In this document: piece by piece, positions 1 through 7,865 of the stretch
Layout: each line of letters starts with the position of its first letter
Position numbering within the stretch: position 1 is the first letter of the stretch
NCBI GenBank assembly: GCA_900317155.1
Contig: ONFO01000001.1
Coordinates: 1 to 64,000 of the forward strand
From: an uncultured Bacteroidales bacterium
GTDB taxonomy: Bacteria > Bacteroidota > Bacteroidia > Bacteroidales > F082
Reading direction: 5' to 3'
DNA: 64,000 bases
The notes under the pieces: model-generated
Told to the model about the DNA's origin: nothing
What the model saw: the letters and a program-made list of their open reading frames with translations, nothing else
Databases searched by the model: none
Position numbers and translations under genes: made by a program

Positions 1-78
1 ATTCCGAACAGAGAAGTTAAGCCCCGCCGCGACGATGATACTGCGGGAGACCGTGGGAAAGTAGTTCGCCGCCCACCC
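1..78 (+). rRNA. rrf: 5S ribosomal RNA, 3' part
   Basis: The window opens inside a 5S rRNA. The conserved segment ATTCCGAACAGAGAAGTTAA at the very start is the loop B/helix III region of bacterial 5S rRNA, and the sequence continues through the loop D/E region to a C-rich 3' end that would pair with the missing 5' end. The 5' part lies outside the window, so the exact 3' end cannot be set by pairing; about base 76-80 is likely. It is followed by a terminator, which marks the end of an rRNA operon read left to right. Confidence 0.9.
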
Positions 79-87
79 ACAACGGAA

Positions 88-126
88 AGCCCGTCAGCAT
101 GCAGCTGGCGGGCTGTTCTGTTTTAG
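88..126 (+). terminator. Terminator of the rRNA operon
   Basis: An 11-base-pair stem (88-98 with 104-114, one G-T pair) with a 5-base loop is followed by a T-rich run. It sits 10 bases after the 5S end and before the convergent helicase gene, so it most likely ends rRNA transcription. Confidence 0.85.
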
Positions 127-143
127 ATGGGCTTTTCTGAGTA

Positions 144-1568
144 TTAGTCCTCCTCAAAGAACTCCACCTTGAAATTCACAAAACACACCCGTTCCTGTGC
201 ACGTGTCAAGGCAGTGTATAACCAGCGTAAGTCTTCCACATCAAGCGTGTCCTTCTGGTTCAAAGACGAATCAATGAATACACTGTTCCATTGCCCGCCT
301 TGGGTTTTGTGGCAAGTGAGGGCATAGGCGAATTTCACCTGCAAGGCGTTGAACCAAGGATTCTTCTTCATCTCCTTGTATCGCTCCCTGCGGTTAGGGA
401 TGTCCATGTAATCCTCTTCGATCGCACTAAAGAGACGTTTGTTTTCCTCTTCTGTTAGCGAAGGACTGTTGCTGTTCAAGGTATCCAAAAGGATTTTTAC
501 CTCTACATTGGGTGCGTCTGGATAGTCGGTGAAACTGAGTTCCACATCGGCAAAACGGAAACCGTACATCTCGTCAAAGTGCTTGATTTTCCTGATTTCG
601 GCCATGTCGCCATTGGCAATGAAATTTATGTCAGGGTTGCCTTCCGTCCAATAATAGTTGTTCTTCACTACCATTAACTTGTCACCCGTTGCAATCTCGC
701 CTTCAATGTTAAGAATGCGTCCGCGAATGGCCTGGTTGAACAGATTGGCTCGTTTGTTCGACTTGCAGACAATGACGGCCTCGTTGTCGGAAGTGTTGGC
801 GAAGACATTGTGCAGCATCTCCTCAAAGGTCTCGGGCTCAATCTTCTGTATGTCATCAAAACCTTTCAGATGGAATAGAGGCAAACTGTATTCGTACAGG
901 TTCTGACCGAGCAGTTGCCTGACATCGGTCGCATTATACAATATGCCCGATTCCAAGGCTTGTCGCTTAACCTCGGTGAGTTCGTATGTGGCAATGGTGA
1001 TGGGAAATTCAGCTTTCAGATACTCGCAGTCTAAGGCAGGACTTCTGTTGCTCCCCACAGGAGGTAGCTGCGCCGTGTCGCCGATCAGCAGCAGTCTGCA
1101 GTTTTCTCCGCTGAAAACGTAGCCTAAAAGGTCATCCAACAGGCTGGAACTGCCGAATTCCTTTTGCTCACCAATCATGGAAGCTTCGTCAACAATAAAT
1201 AGTGTGTTTTTGTACTTGTTTTCAGCTCTCGCGATGCGGATGCTGCCATCGGGGAAGCTCTTTGCCTGATAAATCCTTCTGTGTATGGTGCTGGCGTCTT
1301 GTCCTGAATAGCTACTGAGCACCTTGGCGGCTCTTCCCGTTGGAGCCATCAGTACATATCTCATCCCTATGCTAGGTAAAGTCTTCACCAGGGTCTTCAC
1401 CAAAGTGGTCTTACCCGTACCTGCATAACCTCTTAGAATGTAGGTGGGATTCTCTTTTTGTGAAAGTAAGAAGGCTGAAAGATGATACATTACAACGGCC
1501 TGTCCATCGGTGGGTTTGAAGCCAAAAGACTGTATCAGTTTTCCGTATAGCTCGCTGCGGCTCAACAT
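144..1568 (-). CDS. ATP-dependent RecD-like DNA helicase
   Basis: A 474-residue superfamily 1 helicase/ATPase of the RecD2/PIF1-like type. Visible motifs are Walker A GYAGTGKTT (residues 47-55), Walker B LFIVDEAS, motif III GDTAQLPPVGS and the C-terminal UvrD_C_2-like motifs ALTCHKTQGGQW and LYTALTRAQERV. Proteins of this type unwind DNA 5' to 3' in repair or recombination; there is no RecB or RecC gene nearby. An ATG at 1646 would add 26 residues but runs into the upstream gene; the ATG at 1568 lies 2 bases after that gene's stop and gives the usual family N-terminus, so it is preferred. It is probably co-transcribed with the TamL-like gene. Confidence 0.9.
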   Translation of the reverse strand: MLSRSELYGKLIQSFGFKPTDGQAVVMYHLSAFLLSQKENPTYILRGYAGTGKTTLVKTLVKTLPSIGMRYVLMAPTGRAAKVLSSYSGQDASTIHRRIYQAKSFPDGSIRIARAENKYKNTLFIVDEASMIGEQKEFGSSSLLDDLLGYVFSGENCRLLLIGDTAQLPPVGSNRSPALDCEYLKAEFPITIATYELTEVKRQALESGILYNATDVRQLLGQNLYEYSLPLFHLKGFDDIQKIEPETFEEMLHNVFANTSDNEAVIVCKSNKRANLFNQAIRGRILNIEGEIATGDKLMVVKNNYYWTEGNPDINFIANGDMAEIRKIKHFDEMYGFRFADVELSFTDYPDAPNVEVKILLDTLNSNSPSLTEEENKRLFSAIEEDYMDIPNRRERYKEMKKNPWFNALQVKFAYALTCHKTQGGQWNSVFIDSSLNQKDTLDVEDLRWLYTALTRAQERVCFVNFKVEFFEED

Positions 1569-1570
1569 GA

Positions 1571-3898
1571 TTAAAAAGGATATCCAATTCCAACTTGGAG
1601 TCTTATGTTGTAGAGGTTCCCTAATACACCGTTGTTGAACCGCCAATAACTTCCGCTCGCGTCTCTATAGGGGTTGCGCATGGCGTAAGCTATGTCGAAG
1701 CGGAGAATGAGGAAAGAAACGTCTAATCTGAAACCAATACCCGCATCGACGGCCAATTGCTTATAGAAAGTGTTGAACTTGAATTCGGCGTCAGGCATGG
1801 ATTCATTGGGATGGTAGGTCCAAACGTTGCCGACATCAACAAAAAAGGCACCGTTGACAATATTGTAAATGGGGAACCGGTATTCTGCGTTGAACTCTAA
1901 TTGTATATCACCGGTTTTTTCGATGTCGTCGGAAACGGGGACATAGCCTCCAGGACCTACAGTTCGGTAAAGCCATCCGCGCAGTCCATTGGCACCGCCT
2001 CCATAGAAACTGCGCTCAAAAGGCAAGTCTGCCGAATTGCCGTAGGGGAAGCCGATGCCGACAAATTGTCGCATGACAAACCATAAGTCTTCCCCAAGAT
2101 TGAAGTGTTGGCGGAAGTCGAAACTACCCCTAAGATATTGTGCATAACGAATGCCGAATAACTCATGGTGACCGTCTTCGCTGGTAGTGACGAGTTTAGT
2201 GTTGTTGAGAAGTGAGAGCAGATTTCCGCTCGATTCAAAATCGGAACGAATATAAAAGAAACTACCCGTTTGGTTGATACGCTGCGTGTTGTATACTAAT
2301 GAATATTGTGTGCCTAAAATCAAGTGGCTGGTGTATTGGGCTTTTTTTCGTTGGCTAGTCTCAGCGTCGAGGTAGGCCTGAAAGGTGGGATTGATATTAT
2401 AAATCTTCACGCTGTTGAGTTGGATAGGCGAGAGAGTTTGCCCAAGTCTGTAGTTGCTCTTCCAATCGTAGCTAAAGGATGCAGTTGAGATGAAGCGCGA
2501 ATAGTAGTATCTGGTTTGCGTGTTGACACCTAAAGAAATGGATGTGGTAGGTGGATAGTCGCGGGCCGAAGTGAAAGAGGAGAAAGGTCCTAAGAATTTT
2601 GGAAAGATTAGACTGGCTGTTAGGCCAAGTTCCCAGGTGTTGAAAATGTTTTTTTCGCTTTCTAACTCTTCGTTTCCCAATATTTTTTGTGCCTCAAAGC
2701 CTCCTTTAAGGCTGAGCTGAAAAGTCTCAGCTCCGTGGAAAATGTTTTTGTTGGCATACGACAAACTGCCTTTGACGCCCAAATCGCCGTCCGAGTTAGT
2801 GCCTTCGCCCTGTAACGTGAAAGAATGACGGTCATTCTGCTGCATGGTGATACGGCAATTCAACAAGTTGAGTGAGTCTTGCGATTTGCTTGAAATGGTG
2901 TCGAATTCTATATTGACGTTGTGGAACAGTTTGTAGTTGCCCAAAGCCCTGTACGTGCTGGTAACACTTCTCAGGTTGTATGGAAGCCCTTCAATGATGT
3001 GGATGGATTGATTGAAGGTCTGGGGCGTCACTTGAGGTGTTTCAAAATAGTAGAAATCCCAAACGTTTTTCCGTCTTCTATATCCTGCCTCAACGGTGAG
3101 TGAAGCGGAATCGGTGGGTTTTTCGTTCATCTTGAAAACATTAAAGTCGGGATAGATGCTGATGTCTTTAATATAATATTTTTTGTAGGAAAGCTTGTTG
3201 TCTTTCAGTCGCATGGTGATGGCCAGACTGTGGTTCAGGTAATTGCTGTCCACTTCGAAAAAGATGTCATCGCGGTTGAAAAAGTAGTACCCTGAGTTTT
3301 TCATCCGCTCAGTGATGATTTCGCGCACATCGTTGAGGGAATAGGCATTATAGATATCCCCTTTGTTGATATCGAATTTGACACTGTCGCGCATGATGTA
3401 GCTCCTAATCAAGGAGTCGTTGATTACATACTTGATGTCGTTGATGATATATGGGTTGGTAGGGTAGACGTGGTAAGTTATTTTCGATCGTTTACTTCGG
3501 GTTTTCACCGTGTGGGTCACTTTGGAATGGAAATAGCCGACATTGTTGAGATAAAGCATCATTTGTGTGGTCGAATTGTTGGCACCTGTCGCATCATAAT
3601 AAACGGGCTCTCTTCCGAATCTGTCGTTTAGCCATATCCAAAACTTGCTGTTCGGATTTCGTTCCCATTTGAAGTAAATCCAATTGGGAATTTTGGTTTG
3701 GAAGGTGTTCTTGTAGGGCTTTAAGGTGATGTAGTTTGACAGCCCTGACTTGCTAATCTGGGTCTTTTTGCCTTCAATGACGATTTTATTGCTCTGCACC
3801 AGACTTTTTCCTTCAGGGATAAAACGGTTGATGCCGCACGAGGACATAAAAATGACCACGAAAAATGCGAAGAGAATATGGATCCTTTTGCCAGACAT
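1571..3898 (-). CDS. BamA/TamA-family outer membrane lipoprotein (TamL-like)
   Basis: A 775-residue Omp85-superfamily protein. From the chosen start the N-terminus is a lipoprotein signal with lipobox MSSC (Cys21), which matches TamL, the lipidated Bacteroidetes relative of TamA that works in outer membrane protein or lipid assembly. POTRA-like repeats fill about residues 40-400 and the rest is a beta-barrel. The conserved barrel loop 6 motif is seen as GGGANGLRGW (the usual VRGF/Y, here LRGW). The longer reading frame starts at 3940, but that start would sit inside the -7 promoter element at 3938-3945, so the ATG at 3898 is preferred. No TamB homologue is adjacent. Confidence 0.85.
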   Translation of the reverse strand: MSGKRIHILFAFFVVIFMSSCGINRFIPEGKSLVQSNKIVIEGKKTQISKSGLSNYITLKPYKNTFQTKIPNWIYFKWERNPNSKFWIWLNDRFGREPVYYDATGANNSTTQMMLYLNNVGYFHSKVTHTVKTRSKRSKITYHVYPTNPYIINDIKYVINDSLIRSYIMRDSVKFDINKGDIYNAYSLNDVREIITERMKNSGYYFFNRDDIFFEVDSNYLNHSLAITMRLKDNKLSYKKYYIKDISIYPDFNVFKMNEKPTDSASLTVEAGYRRRKNVWDFYYFETPQVTPQTFNQSIHIIEGLPYNLRSVTSTYRALGNYKLFHNVNIEFDTISSKSQDSLNLLNCRITMQQNDRHSFTLQGEGTNSDGDLGVKGSLSYANKNIFHGAETFQLSLKGGFEAQKILGNEELESEKNIFNTWELGLTASLIFPKFLGPFSSFTSARDYPPTTSISLGVNTQTRYYYSRFISTASFSYDWKSNYRLGQTLSPIQLNSVKIYNINPTFQAYLDAETSQRKKAQYTSHLILGTQYSLVYNTQRINQTGSFFYIRSDFESSGNLLSLLNNTKLVTTSEDGHHELFGIRYAQYLRGSFDFRQHFNLGEDLWFVMRQFVGIGFPYGNSADLPFERSFYGGGANGLRGWLYRTVGPGGYVPVSDDIEKTGDIQLEFNAEYRFPIYNIVNGAFFVDVGNVWTYHPNESMPDAEFKFNTFYKQLAVDAGIGFRLDVSFLILRFDIAYAMRNPYRDASGSYWRFNNGVLGNLYNIRLQVGIGYPF

Positions 3899-3937
3899 GC
3901 AACGCAGATTTAACTTCGTCGATTTGTATAATTGGCG

Positions 3938-3945
3938 CAAAGGTA
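3938..3945 (-). promoter_or_regulatory. Promoter -7 element for the TamL-like gene
   Basis: CAAAGGTA on the plus strand reads TACCTTTG on the minus strand, a match to Bacteroidetes TAnnTTTG, 40 bases before the start at 3898. It separates the TamL-helicase transcript from folC, whose stop is at 3958. No clear -33 element was found. Confidence 0.6.
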
Positions 3946-3957
3946 AGAATAATTCGT

Positions 3958-5244
3958 TTACACTACCTCCGCCACCGTGAAATTGCTTCCACCGATGAAG
4001 ACGACGTCGCCGAAATGTGCATTGTTGACTGCTGAACGGTAAGCGTGGCTAACGGATTCGTACACCTGGCCACGCAAGCCCATGTCGAATGCCTTCTCGG
4101 CCAGGATATTGGCATCCAAACCTCTGGGGATGTCTGCTTTGCAAAAATAATACTCGGCATTGTGTGGTAAAAGCTGTAGCACACTGTCAATATCTTTATC
4201 ATTGACCATGCCTAAAACAAAATGCAGCTTACCGTATTGCATTTCGGATAGTTGCAGTACGACCTCTGTGATGCCGGCCACATTATGTCCTGTGTCTGCA
4301 ATGGTGAGCGGGTCTTTGCAAAGGATTTGCCAACGCCCCATGAGGTGGGTGTTGCGGATTACTTTGGAGATGCCATCACGGATGTCGTCATCCGAAAGGT
4401 GGAAATTGCCGCGCAATTGGTCAAGGGCACACATTACTGTGGTGAGATTCTTCTTTTGGTAGTTGCCCATCAACGGAATCTCAAGCGCTTCCATATAGAG
4501 TTCGCTGTTTTTCCACACATCGAATTGTTGTTCGGTGTTGGAATCAATATGGATTTTGTCGCAGTCGAAGATTTGGTCGGCGAAATAGATGGGGCTGTTG
4601 CATTCCTTGGCTTTGTCGATGAAAACCTGTTCAGTCTCGGGATGGGTCTCGCCAATCACCACAGGGATGCTTGGCTTAATAATTCCAGCTTTTTCGTATG
4701 CGATTTTGGCACGTGTGTCGCCCAAAAACTTCATGTGGTCGAAGTCGATGTTGGTGATGATGCTGAGTTCAGGCGTGATGATGTTGGTGGAGTCCAACCG
4801 TCCGCCCATTCCCACTTCCACGATTGCGACGTCGACCTTTTCCTTTGAGAAATAATCGAAAGCCATGCCCACGGTCATCTCAAAGAAGGAGAGCTCCATG
4901 GCCTCAAACTTGTCTTTGTAGGTGTCGATGAACTGCACTACGTTCTCTTCTGGAATCATCTCGCCATTGATGCGGATGCGTTCGCGGAAGTCGATGAGAT
5001 GTGGAGAGGTGTAGAGACCTGTTTTATAGCCAGCTTCTTGAAATACTGAGGCTAACATGTGCGAAGTGGAGCCTTTGCCATTGGTGCCGGCCACATGCAC
5101 CGATTTGAAGTTGCGATGAGGATTGTCCAGAAGTTGGAGCAGTTGGATGGTATTGTCGAGGCCTGTTTTGTAAGCTGTTGCACCTATGAGTTGATACACA
5201 GGCAGTTTGTTAAACATCCAGTTAAGAGTCTCTTTATAGGTCAT
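3958..5244 (-). CDS. folC: Folylpolyglutamate synthase / dihydrofolate synthase
   Basis: A 428-residue Mur-ligase-family enzyme that adds glutamate to dihydropteroate and to folates in the cytoplasm. Seen in the sequence: the P-loop GTNGKGST (residues 53-60), the folate-binding segment GLYTSPHLIDFRERIRING, the metal-binding GMGGRLDSTN and the Mur-type IADTGHN motif. The length is normal for FolC. It starts 2 bases after the tonB-like stop, so it is the last gene of an exbB-exbD-tonB-folC transcript; the same order occurs in other Bacteroidetes as far as I recall, without a known functional reason. Confidence 0.93.
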   Translation of the reverse strand: MTYKETLNWMFNKLPVYQLIGATAYKTGLDNTIQLLQLLDNPHRNFKSVHVAGTNGKGSTSHMLASVFQEAGYKTGLYTSPHLIDFRERIRINGEMIPEENVVQFIDTYKDKFEAMELSFFEMTVGMAFDYFSKEKVDVAIVEVGMGGRLDSTNIITPELSIITNIDFDHMKFLGDTRAKIAYEKAGIIKPSIPVVIGETHPETEQVFIDKAKECNSPIYFADQIFDCDKIHIDSNTEQQFDVWKNSELYMEALEIPLMGNYQKKNLTTVMCALDQLRGNFHLSDDDIRDGISKVIRNTHLMGRWQILCKDPLTIADTGHNVAGITEVVLQLSEMQYGKLHFVLGMVNDKDIDSVLQLLPHNAEYYFCKADIPRGLDANILAEKAFDMGLRGQVYESVSHAYRSAVNNAHFGDVVFIGGSNFTVAEVV

Positions 5245-5246
5245 AG

Positions 5247-6005
5247 TTATTGATTAATAACAAAAGTATAGGTAATTGTGCCATGCTGCTCTTCGGGGGC
5301 ATTGGGGTCGGAAGCAAAAGAGGAACGCAAAGCGGCTTGTTTGGCCTTTTGACGCATTTCACTATTGATTAGTGTAGTGCCTTTGTTGGAGACCTCTGCA
5401 CGGGTTACTTGTCCTGCTTGGTTCACCCAGATGTCAACAACGATGATTCCTTCTTCACTGAAATCATCGCTGGGGCGGTGCAGTGACTTGGCCCCTCGAC
5501 CTCCGAGGTCATAACCAGTTCCGTTGCCTTTTCCACCATTGCCTTCATATTGTCTGACGCCAGCCAAGCCATTAGGTTTGCCTTGGTCGCCAGGTTGTCC
5601 CGTGATGCCTTCCGATCCGCCTGCCTGTGGGTTGTTGTTACCTTTGAACAATGCTCTTTGGTTGACGGTAGGCTTAGGCTCTTCGGCAGGTTTCTCTTGT
5701 TTCGGCTTGGTGTTTTTGGGCTTTTCCAACGAAGGGGCTTCATCGTCGTTTTGCGTGACGATGTCTTCCTTGCTCTTGTCAGTCTGTTGTTGAGGTTGAG
5801 CGGCTTGTGGAATGGCAGGCTTCTCAGGTTGTATGTTGCCCATGCCTTGGTCCATCATGCCCAAGTCGACCTCAACGCCTTCTTCACCTGGTAAGGGTAG
5901 AGGAGTTTTGAAGGCCATCAGAAACAAGATGAGCACTGCTAAAGCATGAACCACAATGGTTCCTGCGATAGCAATGCCTCTGTCTTTCTTTTCGTTATTG
6001 TTCAT
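5247..6005 (-). CDS. TonB-family energy transducer
   Basis: A 252-residue inner-membrane protein with one N-terminal membrane helix (about residues 9-31), a proline-, lysine- and glutamate-rich periplasmic spacer (about 60-125), a glycine-rich stretch and a C-terminal TonB/TolA-like domain (about 180-252) containing EEGIIVVDIWVNQAGQV. It would carry proton-motive energy from ExbB/ExbD to outer membrane receptors. It follows exbD by 9 bases in the same operon. It could equally be the TolA-like partner of a Tol-Pal system; the spacer and C-domain cannot separate the two by eye. Confidence 0.85.
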   Translation of the reverse strand: MNNNEKKDRGIAIAGTIVVHALAVLILFLMAFKTPLPLPGEEGVEVDLGMMDQGMGNIQPEKPAIPQAAQPQQQTDKSKEDIVTQNDDEAPSLEKPKNTKPKQEKPAEEPKPTVNQRALFKGNNNPQAGGSEGITGQPGDQGKPNGLAGVRQYEGNGGKGNGTGYDLGGRGAKSLHRPSDDFSEEGIIVVDIWVNQAGQVTRAEVSNKGTTLINSEMRQKAKQAALRSSFASDPNAPEEQHGTITYTFVINQ

Positions 6006-6014
6006 GGTTACATT

Positions 6015-6428
6015 CTATTTCTTTGGCGATGTGGCCAAGATGACTTTGTGGTTATTGTTCGTCGCGTTGTTGATTTCGTTGACGGCATCAATCACGTTGA
6101 CGATGTATTGCACAGGCACAGTTTTGTCGGAACGGAGCACAACGGTAGCTTGATTGTCGTTGCCGATTTTAGCATTGATGAGGTCAGTGAGCTGGGTTTC
6201 ATCGGCGGCAGTCTCGTCAACGAAGTATTGGAATTGTTCGTTGATGTAAACCGTGACTGTCTGCTTGGCCATGGTCTTACTGCTGCTCGAAGGCAACATG
6301 AGCTTGATAGCGTTTGGGGCGACCAAAGTCGAGGTCAGCATGAAGAAAATCAGCAGCAGGAACACCAGGTCCGACATGGACGAGGAGTTGAACGTAGGTT
6401 CGACCTTATTTCTTGATTTTATGGCCAT
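6015..6428 (-). CDS. ExbD/TolR-type biopolymer transport protein
   Basis: A 137-residue protein with a short basic cytoplasmic N-terminus, one membrane helix (about residues 16-37) and a periplasmic domain. The helix carries the conserved Asp of the family in the segment MSDLVFLLLIFFMLTS, the residue that takes part in proton conduction. It lies 12 bases after the exbB-like gene and before the TonB gene, which fits an ExbB5-ExbD2-type motor complex in the inner membrane. Confidence 0.92.
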   Translation of the reverse strand: MAIKSRNKVEPTFNSSSMSDLVFLLLIFFMLTSTLVAPNAIKLMLPSSSSKTMAKQTVTVYINEQFQYFVDETAADETQLTDLINAKIGNDNQATVVLRSDKTVPVQYIVNVIDAVNEINNATNNNHKVILATSPKK

Positions 6429-6440
6429 AATACGCTGATT

Positions 6441-7136
6441 TTAGGCGGGTTCGTTCAAGACATCCATAAATTCTGTCGCTTTGCCTTCAAGCAAGTTGAC
6501 GACTTTTTGGATTTTTGTCGAGATGATGGCATGGAAGAAATAGGCGATAATACCGACAATCAGACCGCCGACAGTGGTCACCATGGCTTCGTAGATGCCG
6601 GATGACAGTAACTCAATATCAATGTTGTTGCCCGCCATCGACATGTTGTAGAACGCACGAATCATGCCCGTGACTGTACCCAAAAAACCGATCATTGGGG
6701 CAGCACTGGCGATCATGGCGAGGATGCTGACACCACGTTCCAGTTGCGCCACTTCAAGGTTACCCACATTCTCAATGGCCGAATTGATGTCGCCCAAAGG
6801 TCTGCCGATGCGCGAGATGCCTTTTTCAATCATGCGTGAAATAGGGGTGGAGTTGCCGCGACATAGCGCCTTGGCGGAGTCGAGTTTGCCGTCTTTCATA
6901 TATTCGCGGATACGCTCCATGAAACCGTTGTCGTATTTCGTAGCACGCGAAACGGCGATGTAACGTTCAATGAAAATGTACACCGCGATGATGGACAAGA
7001 CGGCCAACAAAATCATGATCCAACCGCCTTTGGTGGCAAGTTCAAGGATGGAGAGTTTGAATTCAGTGGGTTGGGTTACGGTTTCTGCTGCTGCACCTAA
7101 ATCATTGGCAGCCTGTTGAATTTGAAGAAGATTCAT
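6441..7136 (-). CDS. MotA/TolQ/ExbB proton channel protein
   Basis: A 231-residue membrane protein with a first helix at about residues 34-55 and two more in the region 130-205. The family signature region GVSILAMIASAAPMIGFLGT and the following VTGMIRAFYNM are clear. With ExbD it forms the proton-driven motor for TonB or TolA. It is the first gene of the block exbB-exbD-tonB-folC. The 99 bases before it hold a short AACAA-type repeat leader next to the start and a small inverted repeat (GTTGTG/CACAAC), but no clear TAnnTTTG promoter. Confidence 0.93.
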   Translation of the reverse strand: MNLLQIQQAANDLGAAAETVTQPTEFKLSILELATKGGWIMILLAVLSIIAVYIFIERYIAVSRATKYDNGFMERIREYMKDGKLDSAKALCRGNSTPISRMIEKGISRIGRPLGDINSAIENVGNLEVAQLERGVSILAMIASAAPMIGFLGTVTGMIRAFYNMSMAGNNIDIELLSSGIYEAMVTTVGGLIVGIIAYFFHAIISTKIQKVVNLLEGKATEFMDVLNEPA

Positions 7137-7235
7137 ATTGTTGTTGAATTATTGAATCGATTATTTGTTGATTGTTGTGTTGTCACAACGTGATAGCCAC
7201 ATTTGTTAATACGAAAACAATTGCATTTTATTGCC

Positions 7236-7865
7236 TCATCGCATATCAATCACGTCCACATTAGGGTGTTTTTTGGTGTCGAAAGTGAAGAATTTGTCGT
7301 CCAATTCCTGGTCATACTTCATTTCCTCCACTGTGATGACAAACTTGTTGCCATCTTCGAAATATACGTCAGCACCTTTAAGTTCAACCTTTTTTGTGTT
7401 GATTTTCAGGGTTACACGCTTATATTGTCCTGCAGGGTTAGCTAACTCGACGGTGGCTATGCCATTGGCATCAATGCCTGTGAGCGAGGCCACATAGTTT
7501 TCGTCCAAAGAGGTGAGAACTTTCAAAGGTGTGTTGTCGGCGCCTTCGCTGGCATTGCTGACCATGACTTCCTCAGCGTCAACGAAGTATGTCCAAATGG
7601 TTGTACCGTTGGAAATGGTCTGTTGATCAGTCATTTCAACCTTATAGGACTCTCCTTGTAGCCAAGCATGGCCTTTTTCCGTTTCGCCCAAGTTTTTTCC
7701 GTCGGGGCTGATTTGATAGTTGAAAGTCATCTCGATGTTCTTGTGGCTCTTCAGTTGGTTGATGATGAGACGGATAAACGCCTCGGCATTGTTTTGTGCG
7801 CTAACTGCCTGTGCTGCAAACAAAAAAGCGATACAGGCGATGATGTTTTTCGTTTTCATTTTCAA
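7236..7865 (-). CDS. LolA-like outer membrane lipoprotein carrier
   Basis: A 209-residue secreted protein with a signal peptide ending near AVSAQ (residue 24). The rest is a LolA-like fold: a strand pattern with GHAWLQGESYKVEM, TIWTYFVDAEEVMVSN and a C-terminal FFTFDTKKHPNVDVIDMR segment as in Bacteroidetes LolA-like proteins. LolA carries lipoproteins across the periplasm to the outer membrane. Its ATG overlaps the ftsK stop by 4 bases (ATGA), so the two are translationally coupled, and ftsK-lolA adjacency is familiar from many bacteria. Confidence 0.85.
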   Translation of the reverse strand: MKMKTKNIIACIAFLFAAQAVSAQNNAEAFIRLIINQLKSHKNIEMTFNYQISPDGKNLGETEKGHAWLQGESYKVEMTDQQTISNGTTIWTYFVDAEEVMVSNASEGADNTPLKVLTSLDENYVASLTGIDANGIATVELANPAGQYKRVTLKINTKKVELKGADVYFEDGNKFVITVEEMKYDQELDDKFFTFDTKKHPNVDVIDMR